The notes under the pieces were generated by a model. It did no database searches. It saw only the letters and a program-made list of their open reading frames with translations, and was not told where the DNA came from. From assembly GCF_042610425.1 (NCBI RefSeq), contig NZ_JBGJZM010000001.1:1984001-2048000 (forward strand): a stretch of 64,000 nt of DNA, read 5' to 3'. Each line of letters begins with the position of its first letter. Positions within the stretch are counted from its first letter, which is position 1. Of the stretch, positions 62,695 through 64,000 are shown piece by piece. The translations under genes and the position numbers were made by a program. This DNA comes from Ectobacillus sp042610425 (GTDB taxonomy: Bacteria > Bacillota > Bacilli > Bacillales > Bacillaceae_G).

Positions 62695-63573
62695 TTAGTC
62701 TGTAAAGTAGTTTAGAAAATGTTCTGCAGCTTTAGTAAGTTGGTGTTGTTTCAAAAATATAATAGCCGGTTCAATATATAATGAAAAATTCTCTATTTCA
62801 AGGATTTTGATATCTTGATTAAAGGTCACGTAAATTTCTGATTTTGGAATAATAGAAATTCCGATTCCAGAGGCAACAAAACTCAGCAAGGTAGAAATAT
62901 CTTTACACTCTATCACGATATTCGGAGAAAACTGATGCTTATGGAAGTGGCTTAGAATTGTTTCGTAAACGGAATACCCTTCCATAGGACCTAGCATGAG
63001 AAAGGGATAATCAATTATTTCCTTTAAACTCACTGTATTTTTAACAAATCGACTTTTCCAACTCGATGGAATCACCACTACAAAAGGGTCCCGCGGAAGA
63101 CTTCTCACTCGATAATCTTGTAATTTCGTGGGAAGAACCATGAAAGAAAGTTCAATCTCCCGTTCGACTAGTAATTTCTGAAGGTAAGAAGAATCCCCAT
63201 TCCAAATCTTTATAAATACATTTGGATACTTTTCCCTAAAATTACGAACGTTTTGAGGAAGGAAATTAACGCAACTGGAGGATACCCCAATTGATAAGGT
63301 ACCCCGAATTCCCTGTTCCATTTCTCTGATTTCTTGTTTAATCGAACTGATGTCTTGCAACATGTGAACAGCATGTCTATATAAGATTTTCCCTGTCTCA
63401 GTTAACTCCCATTGATGGGTGTACCGTTTGATTAGAACAGTCCCTAGTTCTTCTTCTAAACGTTTAAGCTGTTGACTTAGAGGTGGTTGTGCCATATGTA
63501 ATAATTCCGCTGCCTTCGTGATATTCCCTTCATCCACTATTGTTTTAAAGTACTTTAGTTGTCTAATATCCAC
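62695..63573 (-). CDS. LysR-family transcriptional regulator
   Basis: A 292-residue LysR regulator. The N-terminal winged HTH is clear: MDIRQLKYFKTIVDEGNITKAAELLHMAQPPLSQQLKRLEEELG (seen in parts, ITKAAELLHMAQPPLSQQ). The effector-binding domain starts at about residue 90 with GTLSIGVSSSC. It is divergent from an MFS transporter gene, the usual layout in which the regulator activates the neighbour in response to a small molecule. Ligand unknown. Confidence 0.9.
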   Translation of the reverse strand: MDIRQLKYFKTIVDEGNITKAAELLHMAQPPLSQQLKRLEEELGTVLIKRYTHQWELTETGKILYRHAVHMLQDISSIKQEIREMEQGIRGTLSIGVSSSCVNFLPQNVRNFREKYPNVFIKIWNGDSSYLQKLLVEREIELSFMVLPTKLQDYRVRSLPRDPFVVVIPSSWKSRFVKNTVSLKEIIDYPFLMLGPMEGYSVYETILSHFHKHQFSPNIVIECKDISTLLSFVASGIGISIIPKSEIYVTFNQDIKILEIENFSLYIEPAIIFLKQHQLTKAAEHFLNYFTD

Positions 63574-63588
63574 TATGTCTACCCCGTC

Positions 63589-63634
63589 ATATATTTTTTA
63601 TATACTATTATAACAATAAATATATTTTTTATAT
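63589..63634. promoter_or_regulatory. Two direct copies of an ATATATTTTTTATAT box
   Basis: The 15-bp sequence occurs at 63589-63603 and again at 63620-63634, a period of 31 bp (three helical turns), between the LysR gene and the MFS transporter gene. LysR regulators commonly bind two such sites on one face of the DNA. Confidence 0.45.
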
Positions 63635-63763
63635 GATGGGAAATTTGTTAAGATAATTTTATTGTTCTTTCTTGTGTATTTTTTCTTTTTCTGCAGCTTT
63701 TCAAACACATAGAAAAATAATTCCAAACAATTCGAGGAAATTTAACGGAAAAGGAGATCTGAT

Positions 63764-64000
63764 ATGAAGGAAAAATTATGGACGAAAGACTTTATAAGTG
63801 TTACAACTACTAATTTCTTTCTAATGTTAACCTTTTACTTATTAATGGTAACCATTTCTGTATTTTCAGCAAACGAGTTTCACTCAACTGAAAGTCAGGC
63901 CGGCTTAGCTTCTAGTATTTTTGTTATTGGTGCACTAGTTGGGCGTCTATTTGGTGGAAGATACGTGGAAAGCATTGGTCGGAAAAAAATACTTTTAATT
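63764..64000 (+). CDS. MFS transporter, N-terminus (partial)
   Basis: The frame starts at ATG 63764 behind AAGGAG and runs off the window. The first 79 residues hold a first membrane helix (FFLMLTFYLLMVTISVF) and a second with the MFS motif A-like loop: IGALVGRLFGGRYVESIGRKK, i.e. G-x-x-x-G-R and IGRKK in part. Export or uptake substrate cannot be told. It is probably under the divergent LysR regulator. Confidence 0.85.
   Translation, partial: MKEKLWTKDFISVTTTNFFLMLTFYLLMVTISVFSANEFHSTESQAGLASSIFVIGALVGRLFGGRYVESIGRKKILLI

Overview
The window looks like a low-GC (roughly one third G+C) Firmicutes chromosome, most likely Bacillus, possibly the B. cereus group. The grounds are AT-rich sequence, strong AGGAGG-type ribosome binding sites before nearly every gene, and a typical Bacillus gene set: HelD, a BcrC-like phosphatase, a YetF-type DUF421 protein, YjjG/YfnB-type HAD, a DnaD/DnaB replication pair and a 7TMR-DISM diguanylate cyclase. 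No rRNA is present, so genus is an inference.

1-13.9 kb is an ordinary chromosomal flank: the start of a DeoR regulator, RidA, DUF421, HelD, a PAP2 phosphatase, a small DUF3918-like protein, a HAD phosphatase, maltose acetyltransferase, a Gfo/Idh/MocA oxidoreductase and a degenerate selenocysteine-type tRNA. It ends in an ADP-ribose locus: an ADP-ribosylglycohydrolase fused to a uracil-DNA-glycosylase-like domain, a companion unknown gene, and a divergent NrtR-like Nudix regulator.

14-51.15 kb is a dense defence island, almost all on the minus strand, with transposon and gene debris between modules and no recognisable integrase. In + coordinate order it holds: (a) a seven-gene operon (14.0-26.3 kb) with a TerY-P triad (vWA, PP2C, zinc-ribbon kinase), an UPF1-like SF1 helicase, a HEPN-motif protein, a coiled-coil McrB-type AAA+ protein and a DUF2357/McrC-like partner, resembling the CoCoNuT class of type IV systems; (b) a NERD nuclease-helicase; (c) a lone possible HNH nuclease next to an EVE-domain remnant; (d) dptF-dptG-dptH, the restriction half of a phosphorothioate system, with no dnd modification genes in view; (e) a C5 methyltransferase and a Sau3AI/MutH endonuclease, divergently arranged; (f) a tightly coupled four-gene operon (43.2-50.9 kb) I do not recognise as a named system. 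Its first gene carries the non-catalytic C-terminal domain of a Sau3AI-type enzyme fused to a new C-terminal domain. That new domain recurs in the second gene. A ParB-like protein and a PLD-nuclease/SF2-helicase follow. This is the best candidate for an undescribed system. The right edge of the island cuts through a DnaB-type helicase gene just after its N-terminal domain.

51.15-64 kb returns to flank genes: truncated dnaB and a dnaD-like gene, a TetR regulator divergent from an unusually GC-rich NAD-dependent epimerase, a cupin protein, a DUF2892 membrane protein, a CoA-disulfide reductase with rhodanese domain, a GreA-like factor, a membrane diguanylate cyclase, a small membrane protein behind three 21-bp-spaced repeats, and a LysR regulator divergent from an MFS transporter that runs off the window.
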